Shown: positions 26,295 to 38,578, counted from the first letter of the stretch. The stretch: DNA of 64,000 bases from Cystobacter fuscus (GCF_002305875.1 NZ_CP022098.1:9176001-9240000); one strand, 5' to 3'. Made by a program: numbers and translations. The notes: generated by a model from the letters alone, not told the origin.

Positions 26295-27254
26295 TCAGGC
26301 GCCTTCCTCGATGAGCCAGCGCTCCGCGTCGATGGCGGCCATGCAGCCCGAGCCCGCGGCGGTGATGGCCTGGCGGTAATAGCTGTCCTGCACGTCGCCA
26401 CAAGCGAACACCCCGGGCAGCGACGTGCGGGTGCTGCCGGGCACCGTCTTGAGGTAGCCCGAGGGGTGCAGTTCCAGCACGCCCTGGAACAGGTTCGTGG
26501 TGGGCGTGTGCCCGATGGCCACGAACAGGCCCGAGGCCTCCACCTGCCGCGCGTCGCCCGTCTTGAGGTTGCGCACCACGGCGGCCGTCATTCCGCGCTC
26601 GTTGCCCAGCACCTCCTCGACGGCGCTGTCCCAGATGAAGGAGATCTTCGGGTTCTTCAACGCCCGGTCCTGCATCACCTTCGAGGCGCGCAGGGAGTCA
26701 CGCCGGTGGACGACGGTGACGCTCTTGACGATCTTCGCCAGGTACGTGGCCTCCTCCATGGCGGTGTCGCCACCACCCACCACCAGCACGTCCTGGTTCT
26801 TGAAGAAGGCCCCGTCGCACGTGGCGCACGCGGACACGCCCCGATTCTTGTACTGGTCCTCGCCCTTGACGTGCAGCCACTTGGCGCTCGCCCCGGTGGC
26901 GATGATGACGGTCTCCGAGTAACAGCTCACCGACTCGCCCTGGATGAAGAAGGGGCGCTTGGACAGGTCCACCTTCACCACGTTCTCCATGTGGATGACG
27001 GTGCCAAAGCGCTCGGCCTGCTTCTGGAAATGATCCATCAGCTCCGGCCCGGTGATGCCCGTGGGAAAACCCGGATAGTTCTCCACCTCGGTGGTGACCA
27101 TGAGCTGACCGCCGGGCACGCGCTGCGCGTCCTCGAGCGTGGGGCCACCGGCGAACATGACCGGCTGCAGGTTGGCGCGCGCGGCATAGATGGCCGCGGT
27201 GTAGCCCGCGGGCCCCGAGCCGATGATGGTCACCTTGTTGATCTTCTCCGCCAC
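26295..27254 (-). CDS. trxB: Thioredoxin-disulfide reductase
   Basis: 319 residues. FAD site IIGSGPAGYTAAIYAARANL, redox pair Cys143-Ala-Thr-Cys146 (SACATCDGAFF), NADPH loop VVGGGDTAMEEATYLA and C-terminal FACGDVQDSYYRQAITAAGSG are all canonical. Reduces thioredoxin using NADPH in the cytoplasm. It leads a tight minus-strand operon trxB - PLP enzyme - moaC. Confidence 0.95.
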   Translation of the reverse strand: MAEKINKVTIIGSGPAGYTAAIYAARANLQPVMFAGGPTLEDAQRVPGGQLMVTTEVENYPGFPTGITGPELMDHFQKQAERFGTVIHMENVVKVDLSKRPFFIQGESVSCYSETVIIATGASAKWLHVKGEDQYKNRGVSACATCDGAFFKNQDVLVVGGGDTAMEEATYLAKIVKSVTVVHRRDSLRASKVMQDRALKNPKISFIWDSAVEEVLGNERGMTAAVVRNLKTGDARQVEASGLFVAIGHTPTTNLFQGVLELHPSGYLKTVPGSTRTSLPGVFACGDVQDSYYRQAITAAGSGCMAAIDAERWLIEEGA

Positions 27255-27337
27255 GGGTCGTCGCTCCTGTTTCTCGAAGGGAAAGGGGTTGCCACCGTAC
27301 CAGAGCCCCTCCGGTCATGGTACGAAGCTGCGACACC

Positions 27338-27796
27338 ATGGATGCCTTGCTCCTCAAGAAGGTTGCGCTCTTCGAGGGCCTCACCCACAGTCAACTCCAC
27401 CGGGTGGCGGCGATCGCCCGGCCCCGGGGCTACGAAGCGGGCGCCTGTCTGTTCCGGGAGGGAGAGGTGGGCAAGGAGATGTTCATCCTCCTGGAGGGCA
27501 AGGTGCGCATCTCCCAGCAGGTGCCCGGCATGGGCGAGGAGGCGCTCGCCATCCTGGAAAAGGGCCAGTACTTCGGGGAGATGTCGGTCATCGAGGACAT
27601 CCCCCGCTCGGCCGACGCGTTCGCCCATACCGCGTGTACGTTGTGGGTCATTGAACGTGAGCAGCTGGACCAGCTGATGTTCACGGACAAGGATCTGGCG
27701 TATGTGCTGTTGTGGAGCTTCGTCCGGACCCTGTCCGTGCGACTGCGAGAGTCGAACGAGAAGATGAAGACGTTCCTGGCGCTCTCGCGGTTCTGA
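27338..27796 (+). CDS. Cyclic-nucleotide-binding domain protein
   Basis: 152 residues, essentially one cNMP-binding beta-barrel: GACLFREGEVGKEMFILLEG, KGQYFGEMSVIEDIPRSADA (phosphate-binding cassette GEMS...RSA) and a C-terminal helix. There is no helix-turn-helix, so it is not a Crp-type transcription factor by itself; it probably acts through a partner. ATG 27338 lacks a strong ribosome site. It is divergent from trxB. Confidence 0.85.
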   Translation: MDALLLKKVALFEGLTHSQLHRVAAIARPRGYEAGACLFREGEVGKEMFILLEGKVRISQQVPGMGEEALAILEKGQYFGEMSVIEDIPRSADAFAHTACTLWVIEREQLDQLMFTDKDLAYVLLWSFVRTLSVRLRESNEKMKTFLALSRF

Positions 27797-27890
27797 AGCA
27801 AGGGGGCGACCAGCCACCCACCAGCGCCCCGGCGCGAGGCCAGGGCATGATTGGGTGTTGGCGCGCCGTCCTCGCGCCCGGAGGTTGCCC

Positions 27891-28268
27891 ATGACGATTC
27901 ACAAGGTCCTGCTCGTGGATGATGAGGACGACATCCGCACCATCGGCCAGGTGAGCCTGAGCCGGGTGGGCGGCTGGCAGACGGTGCTCGCCTCGTCCGG
28001 GGCCGACGCGCTGACCAAGGCCGCCGCCGAGCGGCCCGACCTCATCCTCCTGGACGTGATGATGCCGGGCATGGACGGGCCCACCACCCTCGCCCGGCTT
28101 CGGGCCCAGGAAGCCACCGCGGCCACGCCCGTCATCTTCATGACGGCGAAGATCCAGAAGCAGGAGATGGCGCGCTACCTGGAGCTGGGCGCCGTGGGCG
28201 TCATCGGCAAGCCCTTCAATCCGCTCACCCTGCCCGCGGACATCAAGAAGCTGCTGCCGTCCACCTGA
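27891..28268 (+). CDS. Single-domain response regulator
   Basis: 125 residues, receiver only. Acidic pair in LLVDDEDD, phospho-acceptor Asp in LILLDVMMPGMDG, Thr/Lys in FMTAK and IGKPF. No output domain. It stands 19 nt before the hybrid kinase at 28288, so it is likely a partner in a multistep phosphorelay with that kinase and the REC-HPt protein. Confidence 0.9.
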   Translation: MTIHKVLLVDDEDDIRTIGQVSLSRVGGWQTVLASSGADALTKAAAERPDLILLDVMMPGMDGPTTLARLRAQEATAATPVIFMTAKIQKQEMARYLELGAVGVIGKPFNPLTLPADIKKLLPST

Positions 28269-28287
28269 TCCCGCCGTCCTCCGCGCG

Positions 28288-31074
28288 ATGAAACTTCCCG
28301 CCGTGAGAGCCCGCTTCGCCCAGCGCACCCTGCTCGCCACGGGGGCCCTGGCGCTCCTGTGCGTCGTCTTCGCGCTGGGCCGCCCCCTCGACTCCAACGA
28401 GTACGACCAATACCGCCTCCGGCTGCGCCAGCTCCGGGTGCAGAGCAACGCGCTGGAGCGAGACCTGCTCCAGTTCCACCTGGGTCTGTCGGGCACGGTG
28501 GACAGCCCACCGGAGTCCTTCGCCAGACTCCGCGGCGAGGTGGAGGAGCTGCGGCGCGTTCCGCCCCGGTTGCGGGCCGAGGAACAGCAGAAGCTGGGCA
28601 CGGCCCTGGACGGCTTCGTGCGCGCGCTGGTGGACGAGGAGCTGCTGCACACACGGCTGCGGCAGATCGAGCAGCGCCGCAACGAGGTCCAGGCGAACCT
28701 CGAGCGGACGTCCTCCGAGCTCGCCGCCTCGCGGCCGCCAGGAGAGCCCCGCGAGCGGGTCCGGCTGCTCACGCGGGCCATCCGCGGCGGCGCGGAGGAC
28801 GGCGACCTGCCCCACCTGGAGGGGGCGCTCGCCGCGCTCGCGAGGGAGCTGGCCGGCCAGCCCGACACCGAGGCGCCGCGCGCGAAGCTGGAAGCGGAGG
28901 CCCGGGGTCTGCTCGCCCGCGCGAAGGAGGCCCGGGAGACACTCCAACTCCTGGTGGAACGCGCCGCCAGTCCCGCGGCCGATCAGGTCATCAGCACCTA
29001 CTTCCAGGTGCACGAGCAGGCGCAGGCGCGAGCCGAGCGCTCCCGCGTCGTCCTCTTCGTCCTCACCCTGCTGCTCGCCGCCTTCGTGCTGCAGGTGCTC
29101 TGGCGCCTCACCCGCGCGAGCGAGGCGCTCGACACCCTCAACGCGGAGCTGGAGCGGCGGGTGGAGGAGCGCACCGCGGCGCTGTCCACCGCCAACGCGG
29201 AGCTGCGCGAGAGCGAGGCGCGCAAGGCGGCCATCCTGGAGAGCGCCCTCGACGGCATCGTCACCCTGGACGAGGCGGGCCGCATCCTGGACTTCAACCC
29301 CGCCGCGGAGCACATCTTCCGGCTGCGCGGCGCCGAGGCCCTGGGTCGCGACTTCCGCGCCCTCGTCCTGTCCGCGTCGGTGAAGCCCGAGCAGCACCTG
29401 GCGGTGACGCGGGCCCTGCGCGCCGACGCCGTGGCGGGCCAGGCCACGCGCCTGGAATTGCCCGCCCTGCGCACCGACGGCTCCACCTTTCCCGCCGAGC
29501 TCACGCTCCTGCGGGTGCGCAGCGAGGGCCCCCCGCGCTTCACCACCTACGTGCGCGACATCACCGAGCGCCAGGAGGTGGAGCGGCTGAAGAACGAGTT
29601 CGTCTCCACGGTGAGCCACGAGCTGCGCACGCCCCTCACCTCCATCCGCGGCTCGCTGGGCCTGCTGGATGGCGGCATCCTCGGGGAGCTTCCCGCGGCC
29701 GCGCGGGACATGGTGCGCATCGCCTGCTCCAACACCGAGCGCCTCATCCGCCTCATCAACGACATCCTCGACCTGGAGAAGATGGAGTCCGGCATGCTGG
29801 AGCTCAAGCTCCAGCCGGTGGAGAGCACCGAGGTCATCGAGACCACCTTCGGCGGCGTGCAGGCCATGGCGGATGGAGCGCGCGTGCGCCTGCGCCACCA
29901 GGTCATCGGCGCCGGCACGGTGCGGGCGGACCGGGACCGGCTCATCCAGGTGCTCACCAACCTCGTCTCCAACGCCATCAAGTTCTCCCCCGTGGACGGC
30001 AAGGTGGAGGTGACGGCCGCCCAGGACGCCCGCGGCCAGGTGCGCTTCACCGTGAAGGACCAGGGGCCCGGCATCCCCCCGGACAAGCGCGACCGGCTCT
30101 TCGGCAAGTTCCAGCAGATCGACAGCTCGGACTCGCGCACCAAGGGCGGCACCGGGCTGGGGCTGGCCATCTCCCAGGCCATCATCGAGCAGCACGGCGG
30201 CCACATCGAGGTCCACGGCGAGCCGGGCGAGGGCGCCACCTTCTCCTTCGCGCTGCCCTCGGCGCGTGCGGGCTCGGGCGTCGTGTCGCGGGTGATGGAC
30301 GAATCGCGCCACTCCATCCTCGTGGTGACCACGGACGCGGAGCTGTCCGGCCGCATGCGCGGCCTGCTCACCCACGAGGGCTACCGCGTGCTGCGCACCC
30401 CCTCGCTGGAGGAGGCCGAGCGGCTCATCGACGTGGGCGCGCCGGACGCGCTGGTGGTGGATCCCCGACACACCGAGGGCCGGGAGATCGACTTCGTGCG
30501 CCGGCTGCGCGAGCAGCCGCGCACCCGGGAGCTGCCCATCATCATGCTCACCGAGCAGCACGAGGGCTCCGTCCAGCCCCTGCTGGTGGACTGGATGCTC
30601 AAGCCCTTCGACGAGGCGAGCTTCCTGCGCACGGTGCGCTACGCGGTACGCCAGCCCGGCCAGGCGCGCGTGCTGCTCGTGGATGACGACGTGAGCACGC
30701 GCCAGGTGCTCCGCACCCAGTTGGAGCGGCTCGGCGCCGTCTGCTACGAGGCCCAGGATGGAGAGGACGCGGTGGCGCTCGCGCGCGCCACCCCGCCGGA
30801 TCTCATCGTCCTGGACGTGGGCCTGCCCCGCATGGACGGCTTCGAGGTGGTGGACATCCTGCGCCAGGGCAAGGGCCGCGGCACGCCCCTCATCGTCTTC
30901 ACCGGGAGGGACCTGTCCTCGGTGGACGAGCACCAGCTCACGCTCGGCCATACCCGCCACCACATCAAGACGCGCACCACCGAGGAGGCCCTGATGACCT
31001 CGGTGAGGGAGCTGCTCAACGGACTGCTGGCCGAGCACGAGGGCGGCCACGGGCCCCACCAGGAGGCGTCATGA
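28288..31074 (+). CDS. Membrane hybrid histidine kinase with two receivers
   Basis: 928 residues. Two membrane segments (~15-32 and ~250-270) bracket a helical periplasmic domain of ~215 residues, a long-helical sensor. Then coiled coil (~275-310), PAS (~310-425), HisKA with His444 in [13 protein letters not shown], HATPase ([27 protein letters not shown]), receiver 1 (~670-785) and receiver 2 (~790-910). Receiver 2 is standard ([10 protein letters not shown], Asp843 in VLDVGLP). Receiver 1 keeps Asp725 (VVDPRH) but has LVVTTDAE where the acidic pair should be, so it may be poorly phosphorylated. ATGA overlap with the next gene. Confidence 0.87.
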   Translation: MKLPAVRARFAQRTLLATGALALLCVVFALGRPLDSNEYDQYRLRLRQLRVQSNALERDLLQFHLGLSGTVDSPPESFARLRGEVEELRRVPPRLRAEEQQKLGTALDGFVRALVDEELLHTRLRQIEQRRNEVQANLERTSSELAASRPPGEPRERVRLLTRAIRGGAEDGDLPHLEGALAALARELAGQPDTEAPRAKLEAEARGLLARAKEARETLQLLVERAASPAADQVISTYFQVHEQAQARAERSRVVLFVLTLLLAAFVLQVLWRLTRASEALDTLNAELERRVEERTAALSTANAELRESEARKAAILESALDGIVTLDEAGRILDFNPAAEHIFRLRGAEALGRDFRALVLSASVKPEQHLAVTRALRADAVAGQATRLELPALRTDGSTFPAELTLLRVRSEGPPRFTTYVRDITERQEVERLKNEFVSTVSHELRTPLTSIRGSLGLLDGGILGELPAAARDMVRIACSNTERLIRLINDILDLEKMESGMLELKLQPVESTEVIETTFGGVQAMADGARVRLRHQVIGAGTVRADRDRLIQVLTNLVSNAIKFSPVDGKVEVTAAQDARGQVRFTVKDQGPGIPPDKRDRLFGKFQQIDSSDSRTKGGTGLGLAISQAIIEQHGGHIEVHGEPGEGATFSFALPSARAGSGVVSRVMDESRHSILVVTTDAELSGRMRGLLTHEGYRVLRTPSLEEAERLIDVGAPDALVVDPRHTEGREIDFVRRLREQPRTRELPIIMLTEQHEGSVQPLLVDWMLKPFDEASFLRTVRYAVRQPGQARVLLVDDDVSTRQVLRTQLERLGAVCYEAQDGEDAVALARATPPDLIVLDVGLPRMDGFEVVDILRQGKGRGTPLIVFTGRDLSSVDEHQLTLGHTRHHIKTRTTEEALMTSVRELLNGLLAEHEGGHGPHQEAS

Positions 31075-31754
31075 TTCGCCGCAAGCTCCTCTTCCTGGAG
31101 GACGGCGGGGAGCCCCGATCGCCCGTCGCCGCCTACCTGAGCGAGCGCGGCTACCAGGTGGAGACGGCCCTCGGCGTGGCGGAGGCCCGCGCCGTGCTCT
31201 CGCTCGAGCGGGTGGACGCCGTCATCGTGGACCGGCTGCCTCCGGGGATGAGTGACACGGCGCTCATCCAGGAACTGCGCCGCGCGGATCCCCACCTGCC
31301 CGTCCTCTTCGCCTCCACCTTCCCGAAGGACCTGCGCGCCCACACCCCCGCACCCCAGGAGCTCGTCGCCTGGGTGGAGGAAGCCGTGGTGCCCCGCCCT
31401 CCCCCACCGCCCAGTCGCTCCCTGACGGACAACGCCGAGGACGAGGACATGGCGGCCATGCTGACGGCCCTGCGCACCGAGTACCTGTCGCGCCTGGGCG
31501 ACAAGGTGCGCGAGCTGTCGGACGCGGTGCTGCGGGCCCGGTCCAGCCAGGCGCCGGACCTGGAAGAGGTGTCCTCGCTCGCCCACAGGCTGCACGGCAC
31601 CGCTGGCTCCTACGGCTTGCACGCGGTGAGCACCGCCGCGGGGCGCATGGAGTTCCTCCTCGAGTCCGCCCGGGCGCGGGGGACGGCTCCCGACTGGAAC
31701 GCCGTGCAGGAGTCGCTGCGGGAGCTCACGCGGCTCGCCGGGGGCGAGGGCTGA
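31071..31754 (+). CDS. REC-HPt phosphotransfer protein
   Basis: 227 residues. The N-terminal receiver-like domain keeps Asp54 (VIVDRLPPG) but starts LFLEDGGEPRSP, with only part of the acidic pocket. A Pro-rich linker (PRPPPPPSRS) leads to an HPt helix bundle with His172 in LAHRLHGTAGSYG. It would pass phosphate between the receivers of the upstream hybrid kinase and the stand-alone receiver. Translationally coupled to the kinase. Confidence 0.85.
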   Translation: MIRRKLLFLEDGGEPRSPVAAYLSERGYQVETALGVAEARAVLSLERVDAVIVDRLPPGMSDTALIQELRRADPHLPVLFASTFPKDLRAHTPAPQELVAWVEEAVVPRPPPPPSRSLTDNAEDEDMAAMLTALRTEYLSRLGDKVRELSDAVLRARSSQAPDLEEVSSLAHRLHGTAGSYGLHAVSTAAGRMEFLLESARARGTAPDWNAVQESLRELTRLAGGEG

Positions 31755-32160
31755 TCCCCCCCCCCGCGCGGCCCTCAATCCCTTTCAGTACTCCGTGATG
31801 AATGAATGCCGGTGAAAATCCATGCACCGCGCGACGCGGACGTCTGCCCATGAAATTGGAACTCTCCTATTACAATGGAATATCCAATTCCTGACCGCCT
31901 GGACAACAGGCAGGCAAGCGATTTCCGTGTTGAATAGAGAATATCTTTGAGAGATGCTGAGAACGCGCGAAATCCCAGGCGTCCCCACGCCGGCGTTACT
32001 CAGGAGCACACGAGAACGATCCAGTCCTCCTCTCCCGCACGCCAGGAACCCCACGGCTTCCCTGACGTAACGGGAGGGGCGCGTCCCGCCGTCCCCCCAC
32101 CCGTCTCCGGGTGAAAAGCCTCGCACCGTCTGTCTTTATCCCGCCCCAGGAAGCCTCTCC
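31755..32160. other. Intergenic region before the polysaccharide-lyase-like gene
   Basis: About 400 bp with no convincing gene. The first 250 bp are clearly less GC-rich. It contains AATTGGA (31854-31860) and TCCAATT (31883-31889) as a 7-bp inverted repeat. A promoter for the downstream lipoprotein gene is expected. No intrinsic terminator was seen after the REC-HPt gene. Confidence 0.55.
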
Positions 32161-33345
32161 GTGAAAAGAACACTGCTGCTGGCAGATCTATTGCTTGTCA
32201 TCGCCGTCTCCGCGTGCGGCGCTCCCAATACCCCTGACACCGGAGGCACCCCCGACAGCGACGTCGCGGATGCCTCCACGACGCTGGTCGTGCAGAACTG
32301 CACCCCCCTCACGGCCCAGTCGGTGCTGGCCAGTGGCAATGATGGAAATGGGCCGCAGAACACGATGGATGACCAGCTCGGCACGCGCTGGAGCAACCTC
32401 GGCAAGGGCTCGTGGATCGACTACGACCTGGGCTCGCTCAAGAGCATGCAGGGCGTGGCGATCGCGTGGCACGAGGGGAACCTGCGCGCCAATACCTTCA
32501 CGCTCTCCGTCTCCCCGGACGGGATGAACTACACGCAGGTCTACTCGGGCAAGAGCACCGGCACGACGGCGGCGGCGGAGACGTACACCTTCAGCGCTCT
32601 GACCTCGCGCCGCCTGCGCATCACCTTCCAGGGCAACACCCTCAACGAGTGGGCGAGCATCGCCGAGGCGCGCGTGTGCGCCGGCCCGGCCACCGCCTCC
32701 GGCGTGGTGTGGAAGGCGGACTTCGAGACGAAGGATCGCTCGCAGTGGGACAGGGAGCAGATGGTGAGCGCGGACCGGCTGGCGGTGGTGACCTCTCCCG
32801 TGCGCCAGGGCGGCTATGCCCTCAAGGCCACCGTGAAGCAGGGGGATGATCCCATCAACTCCAGCGGCAACCGCAACGAGCTGGTGAAGATGACGAACGA
32901 GCCCTCGGGCTCGGAGTACTACTACCGGTGGAGCACGATGTTCGCCGCGGACTTCCCGAGCGCCAAGACGTGGCAGCTCTTCACCCAGTGGCACCACAAC
33001 GGCAGCAGCGGCTCGCCCCCCGTGGAGTTCTACGTGTACAGCGAGGAGGTGCGGCTGAACATCGGCGGCAGCCCGGGAGTCATCGTCTGGAAGACGCCGC
33101 TGGTGCGCGGCAAGTGGCACGACTTCATCTTCCACGTGAAGTGGTCCGCCAGCGCCAGCGAGGGCTTCGTCGAGCTGTACTACGACGGCCAGCTCGTGCT
33201 GCCCAAGCGCTCCATCGCCACCCAGTTCTCCGGACAGGTCAACTACCTGAAGGTGGGGCTGTACCGCAGCGACACCGTCGCGCCCACGGGCGTCGTCTAC
33301 CATGACAACTGGATGATGGCCCGCGGCCTCCAGGACGTGCTCTAG
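32161..33345 (+). CDS. Secreted polysaccharide-lyase-like lipoprotein with F5/8 C domain
   Basis: 394 residues. Signal peptide with lipobox VSAC (Cys19), a discoidin/F5-8 type C carbohydrate-binding domain (~45-175: NTMDDQLGTRWSNLGKGSWI, TFSALTSRRLRITFQG) and a C-terminal jelly-roll of the heparin-lyase-I/polysaccharide-lyase type (~180-390: YYYRWSTMFAADFPSAKTWQ; QWHHNG; NYLKVGLYRSD). The likely role is cell-surface polysaccharide depolymerisation. Substrate not deducible. GTG start. The TlpA-like gene follows after 11 nt. Confidence 0.75.
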   Translation: MKRTLLLADLLLVIAVSACGAPNTPDTGGTPDSDVADASTTLVVQNCTPLTAQSVLASGNDGNGPQNTMDDQLGTRWSNLGKGSWIDYDLGSLKSMQGVAIAWHEGNLRANTFTLSVSPDGMNYTQVYSGKSTGTTAAAETYTFSALTSRRLRITFQGNTLNEWASIAEARVCAGPATASGVVWKADFETKDRSQWDREQMVSADRLAVVTSPVRQGGYALKATVKQGDDPINSSGNRNELVKMTNEPSGSEYYYRWSTMFAADFPSAKTWQLFTQWHHNGSSGSPPVEFYVYSEEVRLNIGGSPGVIVWKTPLVRGKWHDFIFHVKWSASASEGFVELYYDGQLVLPKRSIATQFSGQVNYLKVGLYRSDTVAPTGVVYHDNWMMARGLQDVL

Positions 33346-33356
33346 TCGCCCCCGCG

Positions 33357-33911
33357 ATGGACGACGAGCAGCGGGCACCAGGTACACGACTCGGGCGGCT
33401 GTGGCACCGGCTGCGCCGCCCCGCGTGGGCGCGCCTGCTCATGGACGTGCTGCTGCTGGCGCTGCTCCTCACCGGGGTGTCCCTCTGGCAGACGCGCCAC
33501 CTGCCCACGGGGGCGCCCGCGCCGGACCTGCTGCTGCGCCCCCTGTCCGGCGGCGAGCCGGTGCGCCTGTCCTCGCTCCGGGGCAAGCCCGTGGTGCTCT
33601 CCTTCTGGGCTCCGTGGTGCGGGGTGTGCAAGGCCGAGTCCTCCACCCTCTCCGCGCTCCAGGGCATGGTGGGCAACTCCGCCCGGGTAATGTCCGTGGC
33701 GGTGGCCTACGAGGACGAAGCGGACGTGCACCGCTTCGCCCGGGAGCAGGCCGTGGACTACCCCGTGCTGCTCGGCGGCTCCGAGGCGATGCGCGCCTTC
33801 ACCCTCGAGCAGTTCCCCACCACCTTCTTCATCTCCGCCGAAGGCCACATCGAGCGCGCCTCCGTCGGCTACACCACGCGACTGGGATTGCTCTGGCGCC
33901 TGTGGCTGTGA
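33357..33911 (+). CDS. TlpA/ResA-like thiol-disulfide oxidoreductase
   Basis: 184 residues: one N-terminal membrane anchor (LLMDVLLLALLLTGVSLW) then a thioredoxin fold with Cys88-Gly-Val-Cys91 (FWAPWCGVCK) and the cis-Pro in QFPTTFFIS. Periplasmic face predicted. Probably reduces or isomerises disulfides in exported proteins or in cytochrome c maturation. Confidence 0.87.
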   Translation: MDDEQRAPGTRLGRLWHRLRRPAWARLLMDVLLLALLLTGVSLWQTRHLPTGAPAPDLLLRPLSGGEPVRLSSLRGKPVVLSFWAPWCGVCKAESSTLSALQGMVGNSARVMSVAVAYEDEADVHRFAREQAVDYPVLLGGSEAMRAFTLEQFPTTFFISAEGHIERASVGYTTRLGLLWRLWL

Positions 33912-34067
33912 AGGCCAGGGCCCCACGCACCGCCTGACTGGCCGCCTGGTGAGGGGGAGGCCGAGCGATCCTCGCGCCCTCTTGAATGCTCACCCCGGGA
34001 TGGGTGTTGCGGGGCGCCGTGCTCAACATGATGGAGCAGTCCCCAGGTTCATCAAGGGAGGCCCACC

Positions 34068-34631
34068 ATGTCCGACAATTCCCAACCATTCCTGACCGAC
34101 ATCACGGAGATCCGCCGCCGGGCACGCGAGCACCTGGACAGAGGTGCCCTCACCCAGGACTACGAGGGGGATGTGCAGGTCACCATCAAGGTGCTCAACG
34201 AGGCGCTGGCCACCGAACTCGTGTGCGTGCTGCGCTACAGCTCGCACGCCGTCGCCGCGCAAGGCATCAACAGCGAGTCGGTGAAGGCGGAGTTCCTCGA
34301 GCACGCGAGGGAGGAGAACGACCACGCCATGCTGCTTGCCGAGCGCATCAGTCAATTGGGTGGCGAAGCCAACTTCAACCCCGAGGGCCTGCTGTCACGC
34401 AGCGCGAGCCAGTTCATCCAGGGCAAGAACCTGGTGGAGATGATCCGCGAGGATCTGATCGCCGAGCGCATCGCCATCCAGACCTACCAGGAGATGATCC
34501 GCTACTTCGCCAACCATGACCCGACCACCCGGCGCCTGTTGGAGGAGATCCTCGCCAAGGAGGAGGAGCACGCCAACGACATGCATGACCTGCTCGTCGC
34601 GCACCAGGGCCACCCGATGCTCAACAGCTGA
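34068..34631 (+). CDS. Ferritin-like (bacterioferritin/Dps-like) protein
   Basis: 187 residues, four-helix bundle with di-iron ligands Glu50, Glu83-xx-His86, Glu133 and Glu165-xx-His168. Probably stores or oxidises iron. It lies 233 bp before the Fur-box promoter of the myxochelin operon, linking iron storage with uptake, but no Fur box was seen in front of this gene. AGGGAGG gives a good ribosome site. Confidence 0.8.
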   Translation: MSDNSQPFLTDITEIRRRAREHLDRGALTQDYEGDVQVTIKVLNEALATELVCVLRYSSHAVAAQGINSESVKAEFLEHAREENDHAMLLAERISQLGGEANFNPEGLLSRSASQFIQGKNLVEMIREDLIAERIAIQTYQEMIRYFANHDPTTRRLLEEILAKEEEHANDMHDLLVAHQGHPMLNS

Positions 34632-34816
34632 AACCCTTTGAACCCCTTCGTGCCCGGGGCGCCTCGTGCGCCTCGCGGACATGACCTCGCGCGTCCCTCC
34701 CTCCTTCCACCCGGAAGGGCGAGGGATGACCTCTCAGGTCTCCTCTTCAATCCCAACCCAGACATCCGCCTCTTGACAAGCCACGTCAAGACGTGGGAGG
34801 AGACTGCCCCGAAAAC

Positions 34817-34841
34817 GATAATGAGAACCATTCTCATTATC
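34817..34841. promoter_or_regulatory. Fur box of the myxochelin biosynthesis operon
   Basis: Perfect inverted repeat: GATAATGAGAA, three bases CCA, then TTCTCATTATC. It matches the classical Fur consensus very closely and lies 23 bp before the mxcC start. A TTGACA at 34773-34778 lies upstream, but no matching -10 is clear. Iron-replete repression by Fur is expected. Confidence 0.93.
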
Positions 34842-34864
34842 AAGTTCTCACGAGGAGAATTCGG

Positions 34865-35638
34865 ATGGGGACGAGAGCCCAGGTGGCGCTGGTGACGGGA
34901 GCGGCGCAAGGCATTGGGGCGGCGGTGGCCCGCGCGCTGGCGGGTGAGGCCACGATCGCGGCGCTCGACACGAAGCAGGCGGGGTTGGAGGCGCTGGTGG
35001 AGGGGCTGCGCGAGCGGGATCGCCGGGCCGAGGCCTACGTGGCGGACGTGAGTGACGCGGCCGCCGTGGAGGCGGTGGTGGAGCGCATCGAGCACGAGCT
35101 GGGGCCCATCACCACCCTGGTCAACGTGGCGGGCGTGCTGCGCATGGGCCCGGTGGTGGGCTTCAGCGACGCGGACTGGGCGACCACGTTCGCGGTCAAC
35201 ACCCACGGCGTGTTCCACGTCTCGCGCGCGGTGGCCCGGCGCATGGTGCCGCGCAAGTCGGGCGCCATCGTCACCGTGGGCTCCAACGCCTCGAGCGTGC
35301 CGCGCATGCAGATGGCCGCCTACGCCGCCTCCAAGGCCGCCTCGACCATGTTCACCAAGTGCCTCGGCCTGGAGCTGGCCCAGCACGGCATCCGCTGCAA
35401 CGTGGTGTCCCCGGGCTCCACCGACACGGAGATGCAGCGCTTGCTGTGGTCGGACGAGAACGGCGCGAAAGCGGTCATCGCCGGCGCGCCCGAGACGTTC
35501 CGCGTGGGCATCCCCCTGCGCCGCATCGCCACGCCGGAGGACATCGCCGAGGCGGTGGCCTTCCTCGTGTCCGAGCGCGCCCGCCACATCACGCTGCACG
35601 ACTTGTGTGTCGATGGCGGCGCCACCCTGGGCGCCTAG
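34865..35638 (+). CDS. mxcC: 2,3-Dihydro-2,3-dihydroxybenzoate dehydrogenase
   Basis: 257 residues, classical SDR of the EntA type: [24 protein letters not shown], and YAASKAAS (Tyr-xxx-Lys) with an upstream Ser ([11 protein letters not shown]). Oxidises 2,3-dihydro-2,3-dihydroxybenzoate to 2,3-dihydroxybenzoate with NAD+. ATG 34865 has GAGGAG 7 nt upstream; a longer frame would read through the Fur box. First gene of the myxochelin operon. Confidence 0.92.
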   Translation: MGTRAQVALVTGAAQGIGAAVARALAGEATIAALDTKQAGLEALVEGLRERDRRAEAYVADVSDAAAVEAVVERIEHELGPITTLVNVAGVLRMGPVVGFSDADWATTFAVNTHGVFHVSRAVARRMVPRKSGAIVTVGSNASSVPRMQMAAYAASKAASTMFTKCLGLELAQHGIRCNVVSPGSTDTEMQRLLWSDENGAKAVIAGAPETFRVGIPLRRIATPEDIAEAVAFLVSERARHITLHDLCVDGGATLGA

Positions 35639-35670
35639 GCGCCATGTCCGCATCCCACAAGGAGACCCCC

Positions 35671-36887
35671 ATGTCCGAACGTCCCATGACCCAGACGCTG
35701 GCGACCCAACTGCTCGACAGCTACGAAGCGGGTTCCTCGTTCTTCTTCGCCTCGCCCAAGCGCACCCTGCTCACGCGCGGCACCTTCGCCACCGTGCCGC
35801 CCCTGGAGGGCCCGGACGCGCTCCAGCGCCTGCCCGAGCACGTGACCACGGTCCTCAACGAGGCGCGCAACGCCGGGCATGACATCCCCGTGGTGGTGGG
35901 CGCGGTGCCCTTCGACGGCTCGCTGTCCTCGCACCTGGTGGTGCCCATGACGTTCCAGCGCGGCGGGCCCCTCTCGTTCGACACGGCCTCGCCCGCGCGC
36001 CCCTCCTCCACCGCGCGCTACACGGTGCGCCCCGTGCCCGAGCCCGCCGCCTACCTGCACGGCGTCGCCCAGGCCCTGGAGCTGATGCGCAGCAGCCCCC
36101 TGCGCAAGGTCGTCCTCTCGCGCTCGCTGCACCTGGACACCCCCACCCCCATCGACCTGACCCAACTGCTGCGCAACCTCGCCCAGCGCAACACCGCGGG
36201 CTACACCTTCGCGGTGGACCTGCCCGCCCAGCCCGGCACCTCTGGTGGCGGCCGCCGCACGCTCATCGGCGCCAGCCCCGAGCTGCTCGTGTCGCGCTCC
36301 GGACTCCAGGTGCTCGCCAACCCGCTCGCGGGCTCGGCCGCGCGCAGCGCCGATCCCGTCGAGGACCAGCGGCGCGCCTCCGCCCTGATGGCCTCCCCGA
36401 AGGATCTCCACGAGCACGCGGTGGTGATCGACGCGGTGGCCGAGGCCCTGCGGCCGTACTGCAAGACGCTGGACGTGCCCGCGGGCCCCTCGCTCATCCA
36501 CACGCCCACCATGTGGCACCTGTCCAGCCGCATCAGCGGCGAGCTGAAGGATCCCTCCATCTCCTCGCTCACCCTGGCCGCGGCGATGCACCCCACGCCC
36601 GCGGTGTGCGGCTTCCCGACCCGGCTGGCACACGAGGCCATCGGCTCCATCGAGCCGTTCGATCGCGGCTTCTACACGGGCACGGTGGGCTGGTGCGACG
36701 CGACGGGTGACGGCCAGTGGGCGGTGACCATCCGCTGCGCCGAGGCGGACGAGCGCACGCTGCGGCTCTTCGCGGGCGCGGGCATCGTGGTGGGCTCCAC
36801 GCCCGAGTCCGAGCTGGCCGAGACCGAGGCGAAGTTCCGCACCATGCTCCAGGCCATGGGGCTCGGGCAGGGCGCCGAGGTGCAGCC

Positions 36888-36891
<4 letters not shown>
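35671..36891 (+). CDS. mxcD: Isochorismate synthase
   Basis: 406 residues, EntC/DhbC family of chorismate-utilising enzymes. Conserved core: [64 protein letters not shown] and [12 protein letters not shown]. Converts chorismate to isochorismate (Mg2+). ATG 35671 is chosen for its AAGGAG ribosome site; ATG 35644 is nine codons upstream. Ends in a GTGA overlap with mxcE. Confidence 0.93.
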
Positions 36892-38525
<1,634 letters not shown>

Positions 38526-38578
38526 CCCCTCGACACGCTCTTCCCCCTTCCCTCTTCCGAGTCTCCAGGAGTCACGTC

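Noticed and set aside
28243-31059. A ~938-codon minus-strand open frame opposite the hybrid kinase
   Set aside because: Antisense shadow; the plus strand carries a full kinase domain series.
34773-34822. A sigma70 promoter built on TTGACA 34773-34778
   Set aside because: No acceptable -10 at 16-18 bp spacing; the true promoter probably overlaps the Fur box.
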